This document shows, piece by piece, positions 41,084 through 49,355 of a stretch of DNA of 64,000 nucleotides. The stretch comes from Streptomyces sp. CB02058 (GTDB lineage Bacteria > Actinomycetota > Actinomycetes > Streptomycetales > Streptomycetaceae): the NCBI RefSeq assembly GCF_001905505.1, contig NZ_LIPG01000005.1, positions 124,001 through 188,000 on the forward strand, written 5' to 3'. How positions within the stretch are numbered: position 1 is the first letter of the stretch; each line of letters begins with the position of its first letter. The notes beneath the pieces are model-generated. The model did no database searches and was not told the DNA's origin. It was given only the letters and a program-made list of their open reading frames with translations. The translations under genes and the position numbers were made by a program.

Positions 41084-42415
41084 TCAGCCGGCTGCGGAGA
41101 CAGGGCGGGTGGCGTTCCTGTCCGCCGCGCCCTTCAGGGACGGCAGCCCGGTCAGGGCTATGAAGATCAGCGAGAAGACGCCCGCGGACGCGAAGACCGT
41201 GAAGCCCGTGGTCGTCGAGCCGGTGGCGAGGAGCTGGCCGCCGAGCCAGGGGCCGAAGACCGCGCCGAAGCGGCCCATGCCCGAGGTCCAGCCGACCGCC
41301 GTGGCGCGGTTGTCGTCGTCGGAGCGGGCGGCGACCGTAGCGTAGATCATCGCCTGGGCGCTGAAGAGGAACAGGCCGGTCAGGAAGACGACGGCGTAGG
41401 TCAGGGCCAGCGGCATGTGGACGCTGAGCAGGTAGACGCCGATGGCGGTGGCGCCGAACCAGATCGCGCCGATGCGCGAGCCGCCGAACCGGTCGGTGAG
41501 CCTGCCGCCGATGAGCATGCCGACGATGCCGCCGAGGTTGATGACGATCACGAAGCCGAGCGAGGAACCGAGGTCGTAGCCCGCGGCGCGCATCATCGAG
41601 GGCAGCCACTGGGAGACGCCGTAGACCAGCAGGAGTCCACCGAAGGAGGCGAGCCAGAAGAAGAGGGTCTGCACCCACAGGCCGCCGCGGAAGAGGGCGG
41701 CGAGCGCGCTCCAGCGTTCGGTGGCGGCCGGGCGCTGCTCGGGGAGAGTGGATTCGGGTGCCGCGACGCCGTAGCGGGCGGCGAGCGCCGCGGCCTCCTC
41801 GGTGCGCCCCTTGGCCTGGAGGAAGGTCAGCGACTCGGGCAGGTACCTGACGGCCAGCGGGACGCCGATGAAGAGCGGGATCACGCAGATCCAGAAGGAC
41901 ACGCGCCAGTCGCCGGTCCACAGCGCCACGAAGCCGGCCACGATGCCGCCGGCCTGGTGCGCCGTCATGAGGGAGCCGACGATCAGCGCGCCGCGGCCGC
42001 GCGGGGCGTACTCGCTGACCAGGGTGATCGCGCTCGGCAGGAGGCCGCCGAGGCCGAGGCCCGCCAGGAAGCGGCCGAGGCCGAACACTTCGAGGCTGCC
42101 TGCCATGGCGCAGATCGCGGAGGCCAGCGAGAAGACGGCGGTGGAGACGACGATCGTCTTCTTGCGGCCGGCCCAGTCGCTGACGGTGCCGGAGGAGAGG
42201 GCACCGATCAGCATCCCGAAGGTGGCGTACGAGCCGATGTCGCCCGCCTTGCCCGGGTCGATGCCGAGAGCCTTCGACTCCAGCATGTGCGGCAGGACGG
42301 AGCCGTAGATGAACATGTCGAGGCCGTCGAAGAGGACGACCAGCCAGCACAGGCCGACGGCCAGCAGGGCGAGCCGGTTGCTGCGGGCACCGGTTGCGGG
42401 GGATGGGGAGGACAT
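41084..42415 (-). CDS. MFS transporter, aromatic acid:H+ symporter (AAHS) type
   Basis: 443 residues, about 12 helices. The first helix carries LFDGLDMFIYG, the DGxD motif characteristic of the AAHS group (PcaK, MhpT). The loop 2-3 motif GTVSDWAGRKKTI is clear. It probably imports the aromatic acid degraded by the neighbouring enzymes. GAGAGGA lies 12 nt upstream of ATG 42415. It has its own promoter region: the dioxygenase terminator (42642-42676) and a GTCAAC repeat lie between. Confidence 0.9.
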   Translation of the reverse strand: MSSPSPATGARSNRLALLAVGLCWLVVLFDGLDMFIYGSVLPHMLESKALGIDPGKAGDIGSYATFGMLIGALSSGTVSDWAGRKKTIVVSTAVFSLASAICAMAGSLEVFGLGRFLAGLGLGGLLPSAITLVSEYAPRGRGALIVGSLMTAHQAGGIVAGFVALWTGDWRVSFWICVIPLFIGVPLAVRYLPESLTFLQAKGRTEEAAALAARYGVAAPESTLPEQRPAATERWSALAALFRGGLWVQTLFFWLASFGGLLLVYGVSQWLPSMMRAAGYDLGSSLGFVIVINLGGIVGMLIGGRLTDRFGGSRIGAIWFGATAIGVYLLSVHMPLALTYAVVFLTGLFLFSAQAMIYATVAARSDDDNRATAVGWTSGMGRFGAVFGPWLGGQLLATGSTTTGFTVFASAGVFSLIFIALTGLPSLKGAADRNATRPVSAAG

Positions 42416-42538
42416 CGGGGTTTTCCTCTCGTCCGGGACAGCTCTGTCCCTGAAGGAGCTTCGGCAGGAGTGGGTCGGTGCGGCTCGACAGCGGCGGACC
42501 CGAGGGTGCCGATGACGTTAAGGACCCCGGCATTTAAC

Positions 42539-42556
42539 GTCAACGCTTTTGTCAAC
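42539..42556. promoter_or_regulatory. GTCAAC direct repeat upstream of the AAHS transporter
   Basis: GTCAAC at 42539-42544 and 42551-42556 (12-bp period). The second lies in TTGTCAAC, an octamer also found inside the GntR operator at 46383-46390. Candidate GntR site. Confidence 0.45.
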
Positions 42557-42641
42557 AATCTAAGAAACAATCTGGCTGCGCCCGTTCCAGGCCCGGACCC
42601 CGTGGACACAGCGGATGCACAGCCTCGGTACGGACGCGTCT

Positions 42642-42676
42642 GGGCGGGTGGCACCTGATGCGTGTGCCACCCGCCC
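42642..42676 (-). terminator. terminator of the aromatic catabolic operon
   Basis: 13-bp perfect arms GGGCGGGTGGCAC/GTGCCACCCGCCC, 9-nt loop, 33 nt after the dioxygenase stop. Confidence 0.8.
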
Positions 42677-42709
42677 CTCGTCCGCCGCGCCGTCCGCGTG
42701 GCGCCCGCC

Positions 42710-43660
42710 TCAGTCCAGCGGCGGAGTGCCGTGCGTGTGGAAGGACTCGATCGTCCGGAGGCCCCAGGCCTGCCCCTTGGCGCGCTCTGCCTCGGTCCAG
42801 GTGACCAGCGGCCAGTCGGGGGCGAGTACGAGGCGGGTGAGGGGGTTGCAGAGCTCGATGCGGTTGCCGCCGGGCTCGTAGACGTACAGGAAGAACGTCT
42901 GCTGGATGGCGTGCTTGTGCGGGCCCGTCTCGATGAACACGCCGCTGTCGATGGCGAGATCGGCGGCCCGCAGGATGTCCTCGCGGGTGTCGGTGGCGAA
43001 GGCGATGTGGTGCAGCCGCCCCGTGGAGCCGGTCCAGTCCGAGGTGTAGACGACGTCGTACGACTTGTTGTTGAACGTCAGCCACTTGGCACCGATGGCG
43101 CCGGTGTCCAGCTGGATCTGCTCGGTGGGCCTGGCGCCGAGGACCTGCTCGTGGAAGTCGGCGTTGGCGGCGACATCGGCGGCGAGGAAGTTGATGTGGT
43201 CCAGGCGGCGCACCCCGACTCCCCGGTTGGGCTTGGCCTGCGGCTGGTTCTTCAGCGCGGGCCTGAGCTCCGGGGGTGCCTGGTAGTACTCGGTCTCCCA
43301 GTACAGGGCGATCTCGTGGCCGTCCGGGTCGGCCGTGAGGTAGAGCCTGCCGATGCCGGGCTCGTCCTCCGCCCAGCGCCCCGCGTGCCCCGCGGCTTCG
43401 AGTTCCGCGACCCTGCGCCCGAGGGCCTCCTCGCTGGAGGTCCGCAGCGCGGTGCGGCGCAGGCCGGGCTTCTCGGCGGCGGTCAGCACCAGGCTGTGGT
43501 GCTCGTAGTCGTCGAAGGTGCGCAGGTAGACGGAGTCGCCTTCCTGCCCGTTGACGGTCAGGCCGAGGTAGTCGGTGAAGAACCGGACGCTGGCGTCGAG
43601 GTCCGGGGTGAGCAGTTCGGCGTGGCCGACATGGGCGATGTCACCGAGAGGGGGAGTCAT
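42710..43660 (-). CDS. VOC-family extradiol (catechol 2,3-type) dioxygenase
   Basis: 316 residues, two VOC domains. The N-terminal domain begins HVGHAELLTPDLDASVRFF. The C-terminal domain has the ferrous-iron ligands His in RLDHINF, His in RLHHIAFATD and Glu in NRIELCN. A ring-cleaving extradiol dioxygenase is expected. It sits downstream of a tautomerase and an aldolase of the 4,5-cleavage type, which usually work after LigAB-type enzymes, so the substrate is uncertain. ATG 43660 has AAGGAG 7 nt upstream. It is 115 nt from the PrpF-like gene. Confidence 0.88.
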   Translation of the reverse strand: MTPPLGDIAHVGHAELLTPDLDASVRFFTDYLGLTVNGQEGDSVYLRTFDDYEHHSLVLTAAEKPGLRRTALRTSSEEALGRRVAELEAAGHAGRWAEDEPGIGRLYLTADPDGHEIALYWETEYYQAPPELRPALKNQPQAKPNRGVGVRRLDHINFLAADVAANADFHEQVLGARPTEQIQLDTGAIGAKWLTFNNKSYDVVYTSDWTGSTGRLHHIAFATDTREDILRAADLAIDSGVFIETGPHKHAIQQTFFLYVYEPGGNRIELCNPLTRLVLAPDWPLVTWTEAERAKGQAWGLRTIESFHTHGTPPLD

Positions 43661-43775
43661 CTGCGGCTCCTTGGGAGGAGGGTTCGGATCAGGGTCTTCC
43701 GTGGATCGGGCCCGGTCCGGACGGGAAGCCTCGTGGCGTCCCCGTGCGGATCGGCCGGATTCCGTACGGGAGGCC

Positions 43776-44858
43776 CTACGGGGCTGTGCGCACGGACCGG
43801 GGGAAGACGGTGCCGTCGAAGATCTTTCGTGCGGTACGGACCACCGCGGTCCGCTCGGCGGTGGGAATGCCGTCGGCACCGGTCCCCACGGCGGCCTCGA
43901 TGTCCAGGAAGCCGGTGGGGTGCTCGATGCGCAGCCGGTCGCCGTCCGGTGGGAGCCGGGCGATGCCCTGCGCGACGCTGCCCGCGATCCGCAGCCCGGC
44001 CGCGACACCGGCGGCGCCGAGTACGCCGATGGACGTGTGGCAGCGGTGCGGGATGAAGGTGCGGGTCGTCACGGCGCCGTCCTCGGCGGGCGGAGCCAGC
44101 AGGCTGAGCTTGGGCACGGTCGTGTCGCGTACGTCGCCGAGGCCCATGAGGGGGCCCGCTTCGAGGCGGATCCTCTCGACGCGGTCACGCAGGGCCGAGT
44201 TCTCCTCCAGCTCCCGAGGCGTCTCGTAACCCGTGATGCCCAGGGCCTTCGCCTCGATGAGCACCGTCGGCATTCCGTTGTCGACGCAGGTCACGGGCGT
44301 ACCGGCGATGACGTCACGGGCGTTTCCCGTGGGCAGCAGGGGGTTCGCGCCCCGGGCGAACTCGATCAGCACCGGCGCGGCGGTCCCGGGCACCCCCGAG
44401 ATCCGCGCCGTCCCCGTGTAGTCGACGCGCCCGCCCGGGGTGGGGAAGGCCGCGGTGGCCAGGTCGTCGGTGTTGACCATGCGGATGCGTACGGAGGTGT
44501 GCCCGTCCTCGGCGGCGACCAGACCGCGTTCCACCGCGAAGGGGCCGACACCGGCGAGGAGGTTGCCGCAGTTCTGACGGTCCGACACATCCGGTGCTTC
44601 GACGGCGACCTGGAGGAAGAGGTAGTCCACATCGGCGTCCGGATGGTCCGAGACGGAGACGACGGCGACCTTGCTGGTGAGCGGGTGCGCGCCGCCCAGA
44701 CCGTCGATCTGGCGCGGGTCGGGGCTGCCCATGATCCGCAGCAGCAGACCGTCGCGGGCCGCAGGGTCGGCCGGCAGGTCGCCGGCCAGGAAGTAGGCGC
44801 CCTTGGACGTGCCGCCGCGCATCAGGAGGCAGCGGACCTCGGACGGCTCCCCGGTCAT
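43776..44858 (-). CDS. PrpF-fold isomerase, 4-oxalomesaconate tautomerase-like
   Basis: 360 residues. PrpF fold: N-terminal LMRGGTSKGAYFL, Lys in PLTSKVAVVS and Cys in RQNCGNLLAG, with CVDNGMPTVLI at the start of the second half. GalD and LigU of this family isomerise 4-oxalomesaconate after 4,5-cleavage of gallate or protocatechuate. Function assigned by family plus neighbours. The ATG overlaps the stop of the aldolase gene (ATGA). Confidence 0.88.
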   Translation of the reverse strand: MTGEPSEVRCLLMRGGTSKGAYFLAGDLPADPAARDGLLLRIMGSPDPRQIDGLGGAHPLTSKVAVVSVSDHPDADVDYLFLQVAVEAPDVSDRQNCGNLLAGVGPFAVERGLVAAEDGHTSVRIRMVNTDDLATAAFPTPGGRVDYTGTARISGVPGTAAPVLIEFARGANPLLPTGNARDVIAGTPVTCVDNGMPTVLIEAKALGITGYETPRELEENSALRDRVERIRLEAGPLMGLGDVRDTTVPKLSLLAPPAEDGAVTTRTFIPHRCHTSIGVLGAAGVAAGLRIAGSVAQGIARLPPDGDRLRIEHPTGFLDIEAAVGTGADGIPTAERTAVVRTARKIFDGTVFPRSVRTAP

Positions 44859-45562
44859 GCGCCGGCCTCCCCGGCGTACTCCTCGTACGACGCGTAGCGC
44901 ACGCCCAGATCGGCGAGCTTCCCGCGCAGTCCGTAGCGGTCGAGGCCGAGCCCCCCCGCCTGGAACTCGGCGCGCGCCGCGGCCTCCTTGGCCTCCCGGG
45001 CCCCGGACGCCTCGGCGGTCTCGCGCACCCGCTCGCGGGGCACGACCACCACTCCGTCGTCGTCGGCGAGGATGACGTCACCGGGGCGCACGGACTGTCC
45101 CCCGACCACGACCGGGATGTTGACGGACCCGCCGGTGGCCTTCACGGTGCCCTGCGCGGAGACCGCCTTCGCCCAGGCGGCGAAGCCCATCTCCCGCAGC
45201 TCCTGGGTGTCGCGGATGCCCGCTTCGATCACGAGACCGCGCACTCCGCGCCGCTGGAGCGCGGTGGCGAACAGCTCGCCGAACATCCCGTCGGTGGAGG
45301 GGGACGTGGTGGTGACGACGAGGACGTCACCCTCGCCGCACTGCTCCACCGCCGCGTGGATCATCAGGTTGTCGCCCGGCCAGCTGAGCACGGTGACCGC
45401 GCTGCCCGCGATCCGTACGCCCTGCTGGATGGGCCGCAGTTCGGGGCCGACGAGGCCCTTGCGCCCCATCGCCTCGCTCACGGTGGCCACGCCGTATCCG
45501 GCGAGGGCCTCGATGTCGCGCGCGTCCGCCCTCGGCGGGCCGGTGACGATGACGCCGCTCAT
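44855..45562 (-). CDS. 4-carboxy-4-hydroxy-2-oxoadipate aldolase-like (LigK/GalC, RraA fold)
   Basis: 235 residues. RraA-fold class II aldolase. The active-site pattern Gly-x20-Arg-Asp-x2-Glu is present (GELFATAL..., then IEAGIRDTQEL). It probably cleaves 4-carboxy-4-hydroxy-2-oxoadipate to pyruvate and oxaloacetate, the last step of gallate or protocatechuate 4,5-cleavage. First full gene of the operon. Its ATG 45562 overlaps the TGA of a 13-residue leader ORF that has the strong RBS. Confidence 0.9.
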   Translation of the reverse strand: MSGVIVTGPPRADARDIEALAGYGVATVSEAMGRKGLVGPELRPIQQGVRIAGSAVTVLSWPGDNLMIHAAVEQCGEGDVLVVTTTSPSTDGMFGELFATALQRRGVRGLVIEAGIRDTQELREMGFAAWAKAVSAQGTVKATGGSVNIPVVVGGQSVRPGDVILADDDGVVVVPRERVRETAEASGAREAKEAAARAEFQAGGLGLDRYGLRGKLADLGVRYASYEEYAGEAGA

Positions 45563-45600
45563 GCCGGCTCCCCCGCGCTCCGCGCCGTCTCGGTTGTCAT
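45559..45600 (-). CDS. 13-residue leader ORF coupled to the aldolase gene
   Basis: MTTETARSAGEPA, ATG at 45600 with AAGGAGAG 7 nt upstream, the strongest RBS in the operon. Its TGA overlaps the aldolase start (ATGA). It may be a leader peptide that couples translation, or the remains of a longer upstream gene. Confidence 0.45.
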   Translation of the reverse strand: MTTETARSAGEPA

Positions 45601-45681
45601 GGCTGAACTCTCCTTGCTGGACAGGGCTGACCCCACCGGCGCGACGCGTCGTGCGCGCATGCGTCGACCGGGCGCCGCGCC

Positions 45682-46332
45682 TCAGGCGCGCAGCGCTTCG
45701 ATCACGCTCGCAAGGTGGGAGCGGACGGCCGCCTCGGCCGCCTGCGGCTCCCTGGCCCTGATCGTCTCGATCATGGCCAGGTGTTCACTCAGGGACTGCT
45801 GGGGGCGTCCGGGCCTCAGCGCGAGCTGGAACCTGTGGCGCACCAGCTGGCCGTTGAGCCGCTCCAGGAGCGATACGGCCGTCTGCTGCCCCGAGAACTC
45901 GCGCACCAGGGCGTGCAGTTCATGGTTCAGGTCGGAGTAGAGCAGGGGCTCGCCGTCGGCGACGGCCTTGGTCATCGCCTCGCCGACCACGGTGAGTCGG
46001 TCCAGCTGCTCGTCGCTGGCCGCGACGGCCGCCTTGGCGGCGCAGAGCCCTTCCAGGGCCATGCGGCACTCGGTGATCGCGACGGCTTCGTCGATGCTCA
46101 CCAGGCGCACCCGCGATCCGCGGTTACGGATCCGTTCGACCAGTCCTTCCGACTCCAGCTCGATCAGCGCCGCCCTGACGCTGGCCCGTGTCACACCGAA
46201 CTGCTCGGCGAGTTCGTTCTCCACCAGCCGCTGGGCCGGTGCCATCTCCCCGCGCAGAATCGCCTGCCGCAGTTGTGCCAGAGCCAGCTGTTTCGCCTGC
46301 TCGCCGCTGGTCGGACCGGCTTGCTTCGGCAT
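45682..46332 (-). CDS. GntR/FadR-type regulator of the aromatic cluster
   Basis: 216 residues. N-terminal winged helix with LVENELAEQFGVTRASVRAALIELESEGLVERI. C-terminal FCD helical domain with metal/ligand residues in YSDLNHELH, LSEHLAMI and VRSHLASV. FCD-GntR proteins usually sense organic acids, which suits a pathway intermediate as inducer. RBS AGGGGGCG before ATG 46332. It stands 82 nt upstream of the leader ORF of the catabolic operon. A perfect inverted repeat at 46372-46403 is its likely autoregulatory site. Confidence 0.92.
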   Translation of the reverse strand: MPKQAGPTSGEQAKQLALAQLRQAILRGEMAPAQRLVENELAEQFGVTRASVRAALIELESEGLVERIRNRGSRVRLVSIDEAVAITECRMALEGLCAAKAAVAASDEQLDRLTVVGEAMTKAVADGEPLLYSDLNHELHALVREFSGQQTAVSLLERLNGQLVRHRFQLALRPGRPQQSLSEHLAMIETIRAREPQAAEAAVRSHLASVIEALRA

Positions 46333-46371
46333 CGTCGCCCCCTGAGTGAGTGCCTGTCGAACCTAAATCTA

Positions 46372-46403
46372 GGCCAACAGAATTGTCAACGATTCTGTTG
46401 GCC
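46372..46403. promoter_or_regulatory. GntR operator: perfect 12-bp inverted repeat
   Basis: GGCCAACAGAAT, 8-nt spacer TGTCAACG, ATTCTGTTGGCC. 40 nt upstream of the GntR start. Confidence 0.75.
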
Positions 46404-46451
46404 ATATTGCTGTGAGTGCGACGGGGAGGGCGGGCCGGGCATGCGGAAACG

Positions 46452-46505
46452 CGTGTGGGCCCGGTCCGTTCCCCATGAACTGGGGGAACGGACCGGGCCC
46501 ACACG
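46452..46505 (-). terminator. 23-bp perfect hairpin terminator of the FMN reductase gene
   Basis: Arms from 46452 (CGTGTGGGCCCGG...) pair perfectly with 46483-46505. 8-nt loop, 62 nt after the stop. No U-tract. Confidence 0.8.
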
Positions 46506-46566
46506 ATGCCGGGTGCCACACACGCGGCGGCGCGGCATCCTCGGCGCGCCGCCGTCAGGGGGTGCG

Positions 46567-47127
46567 TCAGGCAGCAGCCGCGACAGCACCCTCGCGGACC
46601 TGGCGCAGGACCTCGGTCAGGGAGGCGACGACCTCGTCGTCGTCCGCCGGGTGGGTCTCGGCGAAGCGGGTCACGGAGCCGGGGATGGAGAGCTTGGCGT
46701 CCTCCAGGACCGCTCCACCGGCGATGCCGGCGGCCTTGCGGACCTCGTCCTGCGCCCACACGCCACCGAACTGGCCGAAGGCCGTGCCGACCGCGGCGAC
46801 CGGCTTGCCGGTGAGGGCGCCGGCGCCGTACGGGCGGGACAGCCAGTCGATGGCGTTCTTGAGGACGGCCGGCATGGTGCCGTTGTACTCGGGCGAGAAC
46901 AGCAGGAAGGCGTCAGCCTGGCCGGCCGCCTCACGCAGCGCGGCGGCGGCGGCCGGAACGCTGCCCTCGACGTCGATGTCCTCGTTGTAGAAGGGGATCT
47001 CGGCCAGGCCCTCGAACAGGTCGACGTCGACGCCCTCGGGCGCGTGCTTGACGGCGGCCTCGGCGAGCTGGCGGTTGTGGGAACCGGCGCGAAGGCTGCC
47101 GACGAGGGCGAGGATGCGTACAGACAT
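46567..47127 (-). CDS. NADPH-dependent FMN reductase / quinone reductase
   Basis: 186 residues, flavodoxin-like fold. N-terminal VRILALVGSLRAGSHNRQL holds the FMN phosphate loop. LLFSPEYNGTMPAVLKNAIDWLSRP is the family signature. Likely reduces FMN, quinones or azo compounds with NADPH. ATG 47127 with GGGAGC 7 nt upstream. It is divergent from a TetR gene, and one of two twin operators lies in its promoter, so repression by that TetR is likely. Confidence 0.92.
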   Translation of the reverse strand: MSVRILALVGSLRAGSHNRQLAEAAVKHAPEGVDVDLFEGLAEIPFYNEDIDVEGSVPAAAAALREAAGQADAFLLFSPEYNGTMPAVLKNAIDWLSRPYGAGALTGKPVAAVGTAFGQFGGVWAQDEVRKAAGIAGGAVLEDAKLSIPGSVTRFAETHPADDDEVVASLTEVLRQVREGAVAAAA

Positions 47128-47161
47128 GAGGGAGCTCCCGGGAGACGGAGACTGCAGAAGT

Positions 47162-47216
47162 AAGTGGACCATAGTCCGTTTAAAGTTGTACCACCTAAAC
47201 GGACCGCGGTCCACTT
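47162..47216. promoter_or_regulatory. twin palindromic TetR operators
   Basis: GGACCATAGTCC (47166-47177) and GGACCGCGGTCC (47201-47212), each flanked by AAGTxx and GTTTA and arranged as inverted copies of a 21-bp unit matching at about 19 positions. They cover the promoters of the FMN reductase and TetR genes. Confidence 0.75.
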
Positions 47217-47231
47217 ACCGTCTCACGGCGC

Positions 47232-47237
47232 TACTCT
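47232..47237 (+). promoter_or_regulatory. leaderless -10 box (TACTCT) of the TetR gene
   Basis: TACTCT, 6-nt spacer GAAGCC, ATG at 47244. The right-hand operator falls at its -35 position. Confidence 0.55.
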
Positions 47238-47243
47238 GAAGCC

Positions 47244-47903
47244 ATGACCGCTTCCCCTACCCCGCCCCCCAGGCCGCCCGGCCCCGGTGAGGCGCGGACG
47301 AACCTGACGCTCGCCGGCGTCGGCGAACCCGAGCAGCTTCGGGCGGACGCGGCACGCAACCGGACGCTCCTGCTGGACGCGGCCTCCCGCCTCCTCGCCC
47401 ACTGCGGAGCGGCGGACCTCACGATGGAATCGGTGGCCGCCGCGGCCGGGGTCGGCAAGGGCACCGTCTTCCGGCGCTTCAAGGACCGCACCGGTCTGCT
47501 CATCGCGCTCCTGGACCACCGCGAGGCGATGCTCCAGGCCGCCTTCCTCTCCGGACCGCGGCCGATGGGCCCCGGCGCCCCCGCCGCGGAACGGCTGCAC
47601 GCCTTCGGGCCCGCGGTGATGCGCCACGAGCTCGACCACCACGAGCTGATCCTGGCCTCCCGCACCGACCCGATGCGCACCTACGCCGTGCCCGCGTACC
47701 GGCTGCGGCTGAGCCATGTCGGCATGCTGCTGCGCGAGGCCCACGCGGAGGGCGAGCGGGAGCTCGTCGCGCACACCCTGCTCGGTTCGATCGACGCCAC
47801 CCTCGTGCACCACCTGACGTGCGGACGCGGGATGCCCATCGAGCACCTGGAGCAGGGCTGGCACGACCTCCTCACCCGGCACGGCGTGGCACGGGCGCAC
47901 TGA
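47244..47903 (+). CDS. TetR family regulator (of the FMN reductase)
   Basis: 219 residues. A Pro-rich N-terminal 30 residues, then the DNA-binding domain with MESVAAAAGVGKGTVFRRFKDRTGLL at about 68-93. Ligand domain ends HDLLTRHGVARAH. A leaderless start is likely. The divergent reductase and the twin operators suggest sensing of a quinone-like or electrophilic compound, which is inference. Confidence 0.92.
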   Translation: MTASPTPPPRPPGPGEARTNLTLAGVGEPEQLRADAARNRTLLLDAASRLLAHCGAADLTMESVAAAAGVGKGTVFRRFKDRTGLLIALLDHREAMLQAAFLSGPRPMGPGAPAAERLHAFGPAVMRHELDHHELILASRTDPMRTYAVPAYRLRLSHVGMLLREAHAEGERELVAHTLLGSIDATLVHHLTCGRGMPIEHLEQGWHDLLTRHGVARAH

Positions 47904-47904
47904 C

Positions 47905-47923
47905 TCCACCCGGCCCGGGTGGA
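47905..47923. terminator. short hairpin between convergent TetR and ARMT1-like genes
   Basis: TCCACCC/GGGTGGA with a 5-nt loop, 2 nt after the TetR stop. No U-tract. Confidence 0.5.
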
Positions 47924-47967
47924 ACGCGCACCGCCGCCGCCCCGTCGCGCCTCGTGGGCACCCGGAA

Positions 47968-49179
47968 TCAGGCGGGTCGGCCGGTGCGCACCTGGATGAG
48001 TGCGTGCGTACCGCTGGTACGCCACGCGCGGCCCGATCCCTCCAGCCGTTCCAGGGTCCCCGGGCCCAGGCCGACGGCCACGTCCGACTTCAGCGTGCGC
48101 AGCGCGGCCACGGATCCCGGGAAGTACGCCGTGAGGGCGTCGAACGCCGTCGTCGCCGGCCAGAGCCGGTCCCCCACCAGACGGCGGTAGTTGAGATCGC
48201 CCTTCAGGATCGTCAGCGTCGCGGCGGCCAGCTCGGACCGCAGGTCGTCGGGCATCCGCTCGTACGGGAACGGCGCGCAGAAGAAGGCATGGGTACGCAC
48301 CTCGAAGCGGCCCGCGCCCATGCCTTCCCAGATCCGCCCGCCGATCCGGCCCGCCTCGCCGGGGGCCTCGCACAGCCGACGCAGGCAGTCGACGACATCG
48401 GCCGTCATCGCGTCGGAGACGTAGTAGGGGGTGGGTTTGACGTACAGCACGATCCGCTCGGCGTGGCCGTGCTCCAGCAGGTGGTCGGCGAGGACCAGGT
48501 CGGGGATCAGCTCGCGGCCGGTGTTGTCCGCGATGACGGCGACGGTCGCCCGCGCCCCGGGCGCCAGGAGCGACCACAGCGCCGCGCTGTCGTCGGCGAC
48601 CAGCCGGGGATCGGCCTCACCGGGGACCGTCCCGCCCTCCGGCCCGCGAAAGCCCAGATCGGCCCGGTTGCCCCAGAGCGAGGCCAGCAGCAGAGCCGTC
48701 GCACGCTCACGGGCGGGTACGCCGGCGAGGTCGTCCAGGGCGCGGAGTTCCTGCTCCACCGTGGCGCCCCGGAGTTCGGCCCGCTTGAAGGGGGCGAAGG
48801 GGTCGACGCCCTGCCAGGCCCCCTCGTCGAAGTAACCGACGGCACCGAGGAGCCGGCGGTAGAAGTAGCTCTCGGACCAGAGGAACGGGGCGTCGAACCA
48901 CGGGCGCCCGAAGTGCTCCCGTCCGCCCGCGAGCCAGAGCTCGCGGTCCGGGCTCGCACGGGTGAGCGGTTCGACGACGCCGTGGATGATCTCGTGGAGC
49001 AGGGCGTCCAGCGCCTCCTGCTGCCGGGGACCGTACGGGAACGCCTCGCGCACCTGCTTGATCAGCGCGGGGTGGCGCTCGGCCAGGACGCCCCGGGCGA
49101 AGCTGCCCGGCTCCCGGCCCGTGATCACCGGTGCCCCCGGGTCGCCCGTACGTCCTGCGTCCGCTCGCGTCTCGCCCAT
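47968..49179 (-). CDS. DUF89 / ARMT1-like metal-dependent phosphatase family protein
   Basis: 403 residues. Core features of the family are VAVIADNTGRELIPDLVLADHLL (Asp-Asn metal site) and LTILKGDLNYRRLVGDRLW (KGD-NYR motif), with FLWSESYFYRRLLGAVGYF earlier. Eukaryotic ARMT1 and bacterial relatives are damage-control phosphatases removing phosphate from sugar phosphates. The bacterial substrate here is unknown. ATG 49179 (MGETRADAG) is preceded by CAGACT and a 7-nt spacer with no RBS, so leaderless initiation is possible. Divergent from htpG. Confidence 0.85.
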   Translation of the reverse strand: MGETRADAGRTGDPGAPVITGREPGSFARGVLAERHPALIKQVREAFPYGPRQQEALDALLHEIIHGVVEPLTRASPDRELWLAGGREHFGRPWFDAPFLWSESYFYRRLLGAVGYFDEGAWQGVDPFAPFKRAELRGATVEQELRALDDLAGVPARERATALLLASLWGNRADLGFRGPEGGTVPGEADPRLVADDSAALWSLLAPGARATVAVIADNTGRELIPDLVLADHLLEHGHAERIVLYVKPTPYYVSDAMTADVVDCLRRLCEAPGEAGRIGGRIWEGMGAGRFEVRTHAFFCAPFPYERMPDDLRSELAAATLTILKGDLNYRRLVGDRLWPATTAFDALTAYFPGSVAALRTLKSDVAVGLGPGTLERLEGSGRAWRTSGTHALIQVRTGRPA

Positions 49180-49355
49180 GCGCACCAGTCTGCCCGGCTC
49201 CGGGCCCTGCGCGCCCCGGAGGCGCCCCGGCACGACGTGATCCCCGGGCGGCCACCTGCCAACGGCCCCGTCCGGAACGGCACATGGGCGGCGCGGCGCC
49301 TGGTTACGATATGTCTCGGCTCAGACGACTTACCCAGGAAAGGGAATCCGCACCT

